From positions 3,455,440 to 3,519,439 of the forward strand of contig NZ_VMKN01000001.1 of assembly GCF_007483685.1 (NCBI RefSeq): 64,000 nucleotides of DNA, given 5' to 3'. Of the stretch, positions 43,242 to 50,937 are shown piece by piece. The DNA is from Litoribacter populi (GTDB lineage Bacteria > Bacteroidota > Bacteroidia > Cytophagales > Cyclobacteriaceae). Position 1 is the stretch's first letter; each line of letters begins with the position of its first letter. The notes under the pieces are model-generated. The model saw only the letters and a program-made list of their open reading frames with translations, searched no databases and was not told the origin of the DNA. The position numbers and the translations under genes were made by a program.

Positions 43242-44318
43242 TCAATAATTGAATAACATTTGACTTGGAATAATTCCAGCCTGGATGGAATCCTGCAATA
43301 CTCCCTCTGGGGTAAAACGAATCACCCAACCCGCAGATGCGAAATCTCTAGGATCCGTTCCGTAAAGCAAGCCGTCTTTAGGATTTAAGTCAAACCCATA
43401 AAAGCTCCTATTCAGCACAGGATCACCTAACTCAAGTTCTTGGTCAACAGATAACCGGTGCACGCCCCCATCATAGGTAAAATACAATTCGTCGCCACCA
43501 CCATTTATCCTCAACTTACTCGGTTGCGAAAACTCACTTTCAAATTCTAAGACTTCTTCGATATTGTAATTAGAGCCATTAATTTTATAAAGTTGGCCAG
43601 GAGTTTCAAGGCCGCTCCAATCTGCTTTGTATTTTCCGCCGCAAAGAACCCATATTTGCCCATTTCTATCCACTACGACACTGTTAGGTCCATCGCCTAC
43701 AGCAATTGATTGGGTTACTTGATCAGTTTGGGTATTGATAATACTTATGCTGTTGTCACTTGAAAATCCGCCCGAATTCAATACAATCAAATCATTCCCA
43801 TTTACTAGCATATTTTTTGGCCCGGTACCTACTGTTATTTTTTTTGACACAGAAAGGTCTTGCAGATTAATTACGGCTACTTCATTACCAGTCCCTGATT
43901 CTCCCCAAAGGGATGCATACCCTTTTTGTTCATTCAGGCCTACGAAAGTCTGAGGCTTTTCTACTCCCTCCACGATTCCTTCCATTTCAAAATCATCCAG
44001 GTTAACTACGTACATACGATTCATATTATCCACCGCAATGTAGCCTTTCCCTAGATGTCCACTAATTGATTGCACATAAATTCCCAAATCCATGTCATTT
44101 ACTTTGGTGAAAATATTATGTGACTTTTCGCCAGACGAAGGATTATAAAAGGTAATTTCACCCGTGTTGGTTTGGGTGTTGCCTTCATTGACAATAAAAA
44201 CCCCCTCTCCAAAAGGAGTGTCTGCATTGTTGATGGTTTCCGCATCATTATTACAGGAAGCCAGCGCTATTAGTGCACTGAAAAGTAAGCTGGTTGTGAT
44301 TTTCTGATTGATTCTCAT
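43242..44318 (-). CDS. Beta-propeller lipoprotein next to BtuB (BtuG-like)
   Basis: 358 residues. The lipobox is ALASC with Cys22, followed by NNDAETIN, a polar and acidic stretch of the kind that sends Bacteroidota lipoproteins to the surface. The mature part is built from repeating beta-propeller blades (GEGVFIVNEGNTQTNTGEITFYNPSSG, GYIAVDNMNRMYVVNLDDFE, VAVINLQDLSVSKKITVGTGPKNM, ISIINTQTDQVTQSIAVGDGPNSVVVD). The gut Bacteroides protein BtuG, a surface beta-propeller that captures cobalamin for BtuB, has the same layout and neighbourhood. The start lies three bases after the btuB-like stop, in the same riboswitch-controlled operon. Confidence 0.8.
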   Translation of the reverse strand: MRINQKITTSLLFSALIALASCNNDAETINNADTPFGEGVFIVNEGNTQTNTGEITFYNPSSGEKSHNIFTKVNDMDLGIYVQSISGHLGKGYIAVDNMNRMYVVNLDDFEMEGIVEGVEKPQTFVGLNEQKGYASLWGESGTGNEVAVINLQDLSVSKKITVGTGPKNMLVNGNDLIVLNSGGFSSDNSISIINTQTDQVTQSIAVGDGPNSVVVDRNGQIWVLCGGKYKADWSGLETPGQLYKINGSNYNIEEVLEFESEFSQPSKLRINGGGDELYFTYDGGVHRLSVDQELELGDPVLNRSFYGFDLNPKDGLLYGTDPRDFASAGWVIRFTPEGVLQDSIQAGIIPSQMLFNY

Positions 44319-44321
44319 GTA

Positions 44322-46226
44322 TTAAAATTTAAAATGAATATTAACGTGATAATTTCTTCCAGGCATGGGCCGTTGTCTTAGGACTTGGTATTCGGTATTT
44401 AATAGATTATGAATCTGGCCTTGAAGCATCAAGTCCTGTCCAAAAAGCTGCAAATCCCAAATGGCCCCAATATCATAAAGGGTATAAGAAGGGATTTCAA
44501 GGCTATTGTCAGTGGTGACAAAGTTTTCATCTACGTAGGTTTGGGCTGCAAATACCCGCAGAGAGTTTAATTTATAGCTAATCTGCAAATTGGTTTTATG
44601 CAGTGGAGTATAAGGCAACTGACTTCCTACAGTAGATTCATTATCATCAGAAGAAATCTGCGCACTAGTGTAATTGTAATTCAGGTTTAAACCTATCACC
44701 CCCAGCCCAACTTTCTGCCTCATTTCCAGAAAGGTTTCCACTCCACTGTTAGTCACATCTCGAATATTTGAGGGTGACCAAAAATTACCCGTCGGCTGCC
44801 AAATAATCCAGTTTTCCACTGTCATCCGGTAATAATTAACCCGGGTTTCCACTTGGGTATTCTCTAGGTCCCAATTATGCAAAAGTCCGATCTCGCTGCT
44901 CCAGCTGTCTTCAGGTAACAAGTCCGGATTGCCTCCTGGCTGCCAGAAACGGTCATTAAGCGTAGGAACTTTGAAATTGCGTGAAAGTGCAGTGTTTGCA
45001 TCTAATTGATGTCTCTCATTTTTGAAAAGACGATAAGTTCCACTCAATGAAGGCGTAAATGGAGCCCAATTACCTTCATAAACCAATTGTCGCAAGTTTA
45101 ACGAAGTACTAAATCTATCCGTAAATCGAAAACTGGAGCTATGATAAACTTCTAAACGGTTGTCGGTTGCCCGATAACTGCTCAGGTTACCATCGATTAT
45201 AGTGTAGCGAACTCCACTCTTGGAGTCCCAATTATTAGCTATTTGCTTTTCGATGTCTGTGGAAAAAAGGTATTGGGTCACTAGATTCCTTGAATTTCTG
45301 TCAAAAATCATCTCATCACGAACAATCCCTGCTTTTAAATTCAGAAGAGATTTTTCACCAAAAAGCAAATAGTCCATTGCCCATCTTAGGTTTTGGTCTT
45401 TTTGTACTTCCCTGGCATTGGAACCCATCAGAGGCTGAAGTTGGCGGTCTGTAAGGTTCCACCAAATGCTGTTTTTAATCTGTGACCTAGTTCCAACATT
45501 CCAACCGAAATCCTGATTGACCCCATATTGCTCAATGGCAGCATTGACCTGTCTTTCTATAGGTTGGCCTAATTTTGACCTGTTTCGAAAGGGAAAATCA
45601 TTTTGAGCAGAATTTCGGTAAGCGGAGGTACGAAGGGCGATTATTCCGTTGGAGTAACCATATTTGACTTGGCTATTAAACCTTCCAAAGCTTCCAAGTC
45701 CTTGCTGGATTTCTCCATGATGGCCTTGATTAAACTTTAATTCATTGCCTAAGTGAATGGACCCGCCTATGGCATCAGTACCATACAAGGCTGCTGAGCC
45801 ACCAAAATGGATAGTGGCTTGATCGATGCCACTTACGGGGAGAATGGAAAAATCGGTTTGCCCTAAAGAGGGACTATTGATAGGGAGGCCATTCCAAAAA
45901 ACAGCCGTATGTCCGGCCGAGGCCCCGCGCATGGTAACCGATGCCAGCATTCCGGGACCGTATTGGCGTACAAAAATTCCCGAACGCTGTTGTAGTAGAG
46001 ATCCGAGGTCTTGCCCCTGGAACTCCTGCAGATTTTCTTTAGCCACGGACTTGACCGTATGTCCAAGGGAATACTTTTTGTAATCCGGGGCATACACGTC
46101 AACCCTATCCAGTGCGACCGTATCTACCGACATGTCGAGGGATCTTTCTTGGGCCTTTACATAAGAAACTGCCAGAAGCAAACAGCAGGTTATAAATATA
46201 ACCCTAGTTACATTTTCGAAATACAA
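44322..46226 (-). CDS. btuB: BtuB-like TonB-dependent vitamin B12 receptor
   Basis: 634 residues, TTG start at 46226, signal peptide ending SYVKAQ. The TonB box region and plug (ALDRVDVYAPD, LQEFQGQDLGSLLQQRSGIFVRQYGPGMLASVTMRGASAGHTAVFWNGLPIN, ATIHFGGSAALYGTDAIGGSIHL) are followed by a barrel ending NYHVNIHFKF. Its size is near that of BtuB (about 600 residues) and far from SusC. The cobalamin riboswitch in its leader makes B12 or a corrinoid the likely ligand. First gene of the arm that continues with the BtuG-like lipoprotein. Confidence 0.9.
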   Translation of the reverse strand: MYFENVTRVIFITCCLLLAVSYVKAQERSLDMSVDTVALDRVDVYAPDYKKYSLGHTVKSVAKENLQEFQGQDLGSLLQQRSGIFVRQYGPGMLASVTMRGASAGHTAVFWNGLPINSPSLGQTDFSILPVSGIDQATIHFGGSAALYGTDAIGGSIHLGNELKFNQGHHGEIQQGLGSFGRFNSQVKYGYSNGIIALRTSAYRNSAQNDFPFRNRSKLGQPIERQVNAAIEQYGVNQDFGWNVGTRSQIKNSIWWNLTDRQLQPLMGSNAREVQKDQNLRWAMDYLLFGEKSLLNLKAGIVRDEMIFDRNSRNLVTQYLFSTDIEKQIANNWDSKSGVRYTIIDGNLSSYRATDNRLEVYHSSSFRFTDRFSTSLNLRQLVYEGNWAPFTPSLSGTYRLFKNERHQLDANTALSRNFKVPTLNDRFWQPGGNPDLLPEDSWSSEIGLLHNWDLENTQVETRVNYYRMTVENWIIWQPTGNFWSPSNIRDVTNSGVETFLEMRQKVGLGVIGLNLNYNYTSAQISSDDNESTVGSQLPYTPLHKTNLQISYKLNSLRVFAAQTYVDENFVTTDNSLEIPSYTLYDIGAIWDLQLFGQDLMLQGQIHNLLNTEYQVLRQRPMPGRNYHVNIHFKF

Positions 46227-46417
46227 TGCCTTTTGAATTAAATATGGAACAAAACCAAATATTTAACCCAAAGCCATTTCAAGTAGTAAAATTGAGATAT
46301 TAACTGAAAATCAAAATTAACCTGAAAGCTTTTCTATGCGACTCTTTGCGTCCTTTGCGGTTAATCTCGAAACGGTATCCACCTCAGCCTTTCTCCCGAA
46401 AGCTTTGAATTGTCTGA
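46227..46417 (-). other. btuB leader between the riboswitch and the start codon
   Basis: About 190 bases of 5' untranslated RNA. It must contain the expression platform, but no clear terminator hairpin is seen, which favours control of translation. It also holds a short dispersed-type repeat (46338-46364). Confidence 0.5.
46338..46364 (-). repeat. GCAAAG-type dispersed repeat fragment
   Basis: On the minus strand it reads AACCGCAAAGGACGCAAAG plus AGTCGC, with CGCAAAG twice. This resembles the 'accGCAAAGgacGCAAAG' elements that I recall being scattered through many Bacteroidota genomes. Only one unit is present here. Confidence 0.4.
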
Positions 46418-46603
46418 AAAAGGCAGGTCTCCTGGCTTTCCCGACTTTTGCCGACCTTCTCATCCCGACACTCGGAACAATGGTTTAGAAGGACAAAAGC
46501 TTGATCTGAAGTATCAGATCGGGATTACAGTTGCGGGGACAGCTCCGGAATTTAACCGGATTCCCATTTTAATCCCAGTTGCCTTGAAGCGACAACTGTG
46601 AAC
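46418..46603 (-). ncRNA. Cobalamin riboswitch
   Basis: Read on the minus strand, the element has the conserved core of the adenosylcobalamin/cobalamin class: GGGAATCCGGTTAAATTCCG, then GCTGTCCCCGCAACTGTAA (around 46525-46545), a variable middle, and at the 3' end the B12 box AGCCAGGAGACCTGCC (46421-46436). A pairing CAGTTG..CAACTG near 46576-46600 closes the 5' part. It lies in the leader of the btuB-like gene and should shut that operon when cobalamin is plentiful. The divergent btuFCD genes have no riboswitch of their own. Confidence 0.95.
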
Positions 46604-46615
46604 CAATTTCATTTG

Positions 46616-46647
46616 TAAATGTAACGTAAAAATTGCTTTGGAAAAAT
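46616..46647 (-). promoter_or_regulatory. Candidate promoter of the riboswitch-btuB operon
   Basis: On the minus strand TACATTTA (46616-46623) matches the -7 consensus TAnnTTTG at seven of eight positions, with TTTT 20 bases further upstream in the -33 place. The predicted start is right at the beginning of the riboswitch. Confidence 0.35.
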
Positions 46648-46717
46648 TTTCTTTGAAGATTTGTTTCCGAATGCAAGGCCATCCAAGCTTTCTTTCGCTC
46701 AACAAAAAAGATTAATC

Positions 46718-47878
46718 ATGATTCATCCACAGGGGAAATTCACATCTTTTATCATCGCTGTAATTTCAGCTTGGTGCCTGCTTTCCTGTCAGCCTCAAGA
46801 GGAACGTGAGCAATCGGAGGAGATGGAGGAAATCAATTTGAGCTATGCGAAGGGGTTCAAAATCTATCAAGGAAAAGGCTTCAAAGTACTGGAAGTATTG
46901 AAAGCATTTCCTGAAAAGCACCAACCATACCGGTACTTAATTCAGGAAAGTGAAAATGTAGTAATTCCTACAAGAAAGTTTGACGGAAAAATTTTATTAC
47001 CTGCTGAAAGAGTCATCCTCACCTCCACTACTCATATCCCCCATCTTGATTATCTTGAGGAAACAGACAAACTGATCGGTTTTCCAAACCTTGACCTGAT
47101 TTCTTCAAAAGAAGTCAGAAGCTTAATAAAAGACGGTTCTATACAAGATTTGGGTAGAGCCGCTCAGAGTAATGTGGAAATGATTATTGACCTGCAGCCC
47201 GACTGGATTATGATTTCTACTTTGGGTGATGAGGTAAAAAATTTGGAACTGCTTAAGTCTGCGCGGATTCCGGCAGTACTCAATGGAGAGTATGTAGAGC
47301 AAAATCCACTGGGAAGAGCAGAATGGATAAAATTCACTGGTGCACTTTTTGGAAAATTGGAAGAAGCAACGGAAGTTTTTGAAAACATAGAAAAAGAGTA
47401 CCTAGAAGCAGAAAAACTTACCCTTAATCTCCCAAACGCCAATTTACCGAAGGTGATGAGCGGGGTGATGTATAAGGATATCTGGTATGCCCCTGGAAAT
47501 GATTCTTGGGGCACCAAGTTACTAAAAGCAGCTGGCGGTCAATATATTTTTGAGGACCAAAAAGGAACTGGCAGTGTTCAACTCAGTTACGAATATGTGC
47601 TGGAAAATACCGATGAAGCGGACTTTTGGATCGGAGCGGCTGACTTCAAATCCTTGAGTGACATCACCAGTACTGACCGCAGATATGCCAACCTCCGCCC
47701 TGTCCAAGAAAAACAGGTTTACACTTACACTTCAAAAAAAGGAGAAACAGGTGGAGTGGAGTATTTTGAATTGGGTTACATGCGCCCAGACCTGATTTTG
47801 AAGGACCTAATCAAGATTCTTCATCCTGAACTCTTGCCGGATTATCAACTGTATTTCTACACTCAAATAGATGGATAA
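46718..47878 (+). CDS. btuF: Cobalamin ABC transporter substrate-binding protein (BtuF-like)
   Basis: 386 residues from the ATG at 46718 (an in-frame TTG at 46661 gives a poor N terminus). The lipobox LLSC places Cys24 as the lipid anchor. The body is a class III periplasmic binding protein (VILTSTTHIPHLDYLEETDKLIGFPN, IDLQPDWIMISTLGDEV, APGNDSWGTKLLKAAGGQYIF), the family of siderophore and B12 binding proteins. The next two genes encode permease and ATPase. B12 is favoured over haem or iron by the divergent riboswitch operon. Its stop overlaps the permease start by eight bases. Confidence 0.85.
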   Translation: MIHPQGKFTSFIIAVISAWCLLSCQPQEEREQSEEMEEINLSYAKGFKIYQGKGFKVLEVLKAFPEKHQPYRYLIQESENVVIPTRKFDGKILLPAERVILTSTTHIPHLDYLEETDKLIGFPNLDLISSKEVRSLIKDGSIQDLGRAAQSNVEMIIDLQPDWIMISTLGDEVKNLELLKSARIPAVLNGEYVEQNPLGRAEWIKFTGALFGKLEEATEVFENIEKEYLEAEKLTLNLPNANLPKVMSGVMYKDIWYAPGNDSWGTKLLKAAGGQYIFEDQKGTGSVQLSYEYVLENTDEADFWIGAADFKSLSDITSTDRRYANLRPVQEKQVYTYTSKKGETGGVEYFELGYMRPDLILKDLIKILHPELLPDYQLYFYTQIDG

Positions 47879-48905
47879 AGGCGGCTCCTCGACCATATTG
47901 ATTGTTGCGGGATTGGTTTTGACTTTAACCCTCTTTGTGCTGAACATTAGCATAGGTTCAGTCTATATCCCCGTGGGAGAAATTTTTCAAGGTCTTTGGA
48001 GCGGGGAATTCAGCAGGTCAAGCTGGGAAACGATTATCAATACCTACCGCATCCCGAAAGCTTTTACAGCCATCTTGGCTGGAATCGGCCTTTCCATAAG
48101 TGGTTTACAAATGCAGACCTTTTTCAGAAACCCTTTAGCAGGCCCTTTTGTACTGGGTATCAGTTCGGGGGCGGGTTTGGGTGTTGCTATTTTAGTGATG
48201 GCGGGTTCAGCATTCGGTTTTACATTCTTTGGAGGTGGTGTGGGCATTTGGGCTACTATTATTTCAGCTACAGTTGGAGCTATATCAGTTTTGTTGCTAA
48301 TGAGCCTGACTGCCTGGAAGGTCAAGGACAGCATGACTTTGCTGATTGTAGGTTTAATGTTTGGCAGTGCCACATCGGCCATTATAAGCGTCCTGGCCTA
48401 CTTCAGTGATGCTGAGCAACTCAAAACTTTCACTATTTGGTCCATGGGAAGTTTGGGCAGTATGGATTATGGACAACTACAGGTGTTTCTATTGGCCATC
48501 TTGATTGGAGTAATTCCAGTGATTGTTTTTCTGAAATCATTCAATGCCATGCTTTTGGGAGAAACTTATGCTGAAAGCATGGGAGTAAATATACATCGCC
48601 TCCGCTGGGCGATGATTATCAGTACAGGGATTTTGGCCGGTGCAACTACTGCATTTTGCGGGCCCATTGCTTTTATCGGTATAGCGGTACCTCACATTGC
48701 ACGATTGGTTTTCAAAACCAGCGACCATAGAATCCTTTTCCCAGCCTCGGCCATCATTGGCGCGGCCGTTTTACTATTGTGTGATGCAGTCAGCCAAATG
48801 CCTTCTTCAGCACAAACCCTACCCATAAATTCGGTCACATCCCTTATTGGCGCCCCTATGGTTATTTGGTTAATTTTAAGGAGAAATTTCAGCAAAGAAT
48901 TTTGA
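47871..48905 (+). CDS. btuC: FecCD-family ABC permease (BtuC-like)
   Basis: 344 residues with about ten transmembrane helices. GEIFQGLWSGEFSRSSWETIINTYRIPKAFTAILAGIGLSISGLQMQTFFRNPLAGPFVLGISSGAGLG is the typical FecCD N-terminal half, and FCGPIAFIGIAVPHIARLVFKTSDHR contains the ATPase-coupling loop. It forms the inner-membrane channel for B12 import with the adjacent binding protein and ATPase. The stop TGA overlaps the TTG start of the ATPase gene. Confidence 0.9.
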   Translation: MDKGGSSTILIVAGLVLTLTLFVLNISIGSVYIPVGEIFQGLWSGEFSRSSWETIINTYRIPKAFTAILAGIGLSISGLQMQTFFRNPLAGPFVLGISSGAGLGVAILVMAGSAFGFTFFGGGVGIWATIISATVGAISVLLLMSLTAWKVKDSMTLLIVGLMFGSATSAIISVLAYFSDAEQLKTFTIWSMGSLGSMDYGQLQVFLLAILIGVIPVIVFLKSFNAMLLGETYAESMGVNIHRLRWAMIISTGILAGATTAFCGPIAFIGIAVPHIARLVFKTSDHRILFPASAIIGAAVLLLCDAVSQMPSSAQTLPINSVTSLIGAPMVIWLILRRNFSKEF

Positions 48906-49918
48906 GTAATCTGAAAACCATATTGCAAGCTAAAGACCTAAAGCTAGGTTACAGAAAAGGCCCAAAAGAAACTGTAGTGGCCGAAAATATCTCCTTTGAA
49001 CTTAAAACTGGGGAACTGACCTGTTTGCTGGGTCCAAATGGCGTGGGGAAATCTACAGTTTTAAAAGCGATACACGGGCAGAACCCACCTTTAGAGGGAA
49101 GCCTATTATTTGAAGGGAAACCGCTATCCAGTTTTGACCAAACGGATCTGGCCCGAAAAATCTCTGTTGTGTTAACCGAAAAAATCACCAGCGCAAACCT
49201 CACTGTCGGGCAATTGGTAGCCTTGGGAAGGACTCCGCATACGGGCTGGTTAGGTAGATTGAATCCAACAGATAAAGAAATTGTGGAAAATGCCATTAAA
49301 GCCACCAATACGGAATACCTGCACGATAGGCGTCTTTCGGAACTAAGCGATGGGCAATTGCAAAAAGTAATGATCGCCCGGGCCCTGGCCCAAGACGGTG
49401 AACTGATGATACTGGATGAACCTACTGCTCACCTGGACTTAGTTAATCGCTATGAAATCATGCATTTGCTTCGCCAAATTGCTCAAACCAGAAATAAGGC
49501 AATCCTTGTTGTGACCCATGATTTGGACATAGCACTGGAGACAGCAGATCAATTTTGGATAATGCAGTGTGGAGCACCGTTGATTACCGGGCTGCCAGAG
49601 GAGCTAGTACTTCAGGACAAAATCGATCAGCTCCTCCAAAGCGACCAACTCTATTTTAGCCTGGTGTCTGGAAAAGTACAGATCAAAGCTCCTTCCCCAT
49701 CAATTGATGTAAAAGGTCCTGCTCATTTGATTCAATGGGTGAATAGTGCCTTGAAGAAAAAAAACATTTCCACTCAGACTCTTAACCGACATTTTTCAAT
49801 CCAAATTCTAGAAGCTCCCTTGCGGTATGAAGTAACAGATAGCTCAGGGAAAACAATGCATTCATCCCTTACTGAAATGATTGAGCATATTCAAAAATCC
49901 AAATCAAGTATTATCTGA
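48902..49918 (+). CDS. btuD: ABC transporter ATPase (BtuD-like) with C-terminal extension
   Basis: 338 residues from the TTG at 48902, which overlaps the permease stop as TTGA and has AAGGAG upstream; a TTG at 48866 would overlap the permease gene by 40 bases. Walker A GPNGVGKST, signature LSDGQLQKVMIARAL, Walker B LMILDEPTAHLD and the H-loop VTHD are intact. About 80 residues after the ATPase core (APSPSIDVKGPAHLIQWV onward) form an extension of unknown role, also seen in other Bacteroidota FecE-like proteins as far as I recall. Energises B12 uptake. Confidence 0.9.
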   Translation: MSNLKTILQAKDLKLGYRKGPKETVVAENISFELKTGELTCLLGPNGVGKSTVLKAIHGQNPPLEGSLLFEGKPLSSFDQTDLARKISVVLTEKITSANLTVGQLVALGRTPHTGWLGRLNPTDKEIVENAIKATNTEYLHDRRLSELSDGQLQKVMIARALAQDGELMILDEPTAHLDLVNRYEIMHLLRQIAQTRNKAILVVTHDLDIALETADQFWIMQCGAPLITGLPEELVLQDKIDQLLQSDQLYFSLVSGKVQIKAPSPSIDVKGPAHLIQWVNSALKKKNISTQTLNRHFSIQILEAPLRYEVTDSSGKTMHSSLTEMIEHIQKSKSSII

Positions 49919-49998
49919 AGGTTTTCCTTAACCTTCACTGCCAAATCATGTGGAAATTGCCCGATTTTTTCTATCATTCATTTATTTTCAATCGCTGC

Positions 49999-50229
49999 CT
50001 AATCCCCATCAATCAAACTGTCAAAATCTCTTAAAACACTCATAGACTCTTCCTTAACCAAAGCTCCTTCTTCAGAGATGTTTTTGGCTAGGATTTCACG
50101 CTTGTGATATTTGTTATAAAAGTCCAAAGCCTGGTTGAAATAACGGTTTCGGCCCATCTTTTTCGTTTTAATGATGTATTTCACATCCTCAAAAATTTCG
50201 TCGTCTAATTTTATTGATAAAGTTTTCAT
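49999..50229 (-). CDS. Ribbon-helix-helix antitoxin-like protein, orphan
   Basis: 76 residues. MKTLSIKLDDEIFEDVKYIIKTKKMGRNRYFNQALDFYNK is a typical ribbon-helix-helix DNA-binding fold, with the tail LVKEESMSVLRDFDSL that in related antitoxins wraps around a MazF/PemK-type toxin. No toxin gene follows: the minus-strand sequence below it is only about 80 bases before the btuD end. It may be a leftover antitoxin or a stand-alone repressor. Confidence 0.7.
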   Translation of the reverse strand: MKTLSIKLDDEIFEDVKYIIKTKKMGRNRYFNQALDFYNKYHKREILAKNISEEGALVKEESMSVLRDFDSLIDGD

Positions 50230-50386
50230 AGTACTACAAATATACTATCAGCAAGCCCTATTTTCACCAAGGTTATTATTTTTCTTACTACTAATCAATG
50301 ACTTACCATCCTTTGAAGTCTCTTCAATTTTTTGTCTAAACGGAAATTATAGCTTATCAGAAGAAAACGGTTTGTGCAAAAATCCA

Positions 50387-50407
50387 TATATTTGTCGCAC
50401 TAACTAT
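50387..50407 (+). promoter_or_regulatory. Candidate promoter/operator of the MarR gene
   Basis: TATATTTG (50387-50394) is an exact -7 match 18 bases before the start codon, followed by ACTAACTAT (50399-50407), a 9-mer shared with the region before the reductase gene. No good -33 element is seen. Confidence 0.4.
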
Positions 50408-50411
50408 TAGC

Positions 50412-50843
50412 ATGACATACGAGCAATTTAGCAAATATTCATTCCTCCTTGACAGGACTGCCCGGCGGGTAAAACAATACGCGCAGCAGAAATTCAAAAA
50501 CGGCAATTTTGACGTAACGGTGGATCAGTGGCTGGTCATCAAGAACCTATCAGAAAACGGAGTTCTTAGCCAGACGGAATTGGCCCAGTTGGTTTTCAAG
50601 GACCATCCTACCCTTACCCGAATTATCGACATCCTTTGTAAAAAGGGCTATGTAGAAAGGCTTCCTCATCCAAATGACCGTCGAAGCTTTCAACTATTGC
50701 TCACTGAAGACGGTAAATCTAAGGTTTCCGAACTCAGACCACAGATTGTTTCCATCCGAGAAAAAGCTTGGGAAAACCTCGATGAAAAGGACTTTCAGGA
50801 ATTTAAGCGCATTCTCAACACTATTTATGAAAACCTCGAATAG
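50412..50843 (+). CDS. MarR family transcriptional regulator
   Basis: 143 residues. A winged helix-turn-helix with the pattern DVTVDQWLVIKNLSENGVLSQTELAQLVFKDHPTLTRIIDILCKKGYVERLPHPNDRRSFQLLLTEDG, matching MarR/SlyA proteins (DRR in the wing). It likely represses its own gene and perhaps the ferredoxin reductase gene just downstream, because a 9-base motif is shared by the two upstream regions. The ligand or redox signal is unknown; the domain has a single cysteine (in LCKKG). Confidence 0.9.
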   Translation: MTYEQFSKYSFLLDRTARRVKQYAQQKFKNGNFDVTVDQWLVIKNLSENGVLSQTELAQLVFKDHPTLTRIIDILCKKGYVERLPHPNDRRSFQLLLTEDGKSKVSELRPQIVSIREKAWENLDEKDFQEFKRILNTIYENLE

Positions 50844-50876
50844 ATAATTTGTCTCATCCGTGGGAATAGTTGTTAT

Positions 50877-50890
50877 ACTAACTATATTTG
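50877..50890 (+). promoter_or_regulatory. Candidate promoter/operator of the reductase-ferredoxin genes
   Basis: ACTAACTAT (50877-50885) overlaps TATATTTG (50883-50890), an exact -7 match 47 bases before the start. The 9-mer is the one seen at the MarR gene, so this may be a MarR operator overlapping a promoter. Confidence 0.4.
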
Positions 50891-50937
50891 TACGAACATA
50901 ATTTGCCCGCAAGGGTTTATTCAAAAAATACGACATC

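Noticed and set aside
46410-46601. Plus-strand open frame of 63 codons
   Set aside because: It lies exactly on the reverse complement of the cobalamin riboswitch.
49916-49937. Hairpin after btuD as a terminator
   Set aside because: The 8-bp stem TGAAGGTT/AACCTTCA overlaps the stop codon and has no T-tract on either strand.
49919-49998. Remnant of a MazF-type toxin after the orphan antitoxin
   Set aside because: Reading all minus-strand frames gives only very short peptides with no toxin motif.
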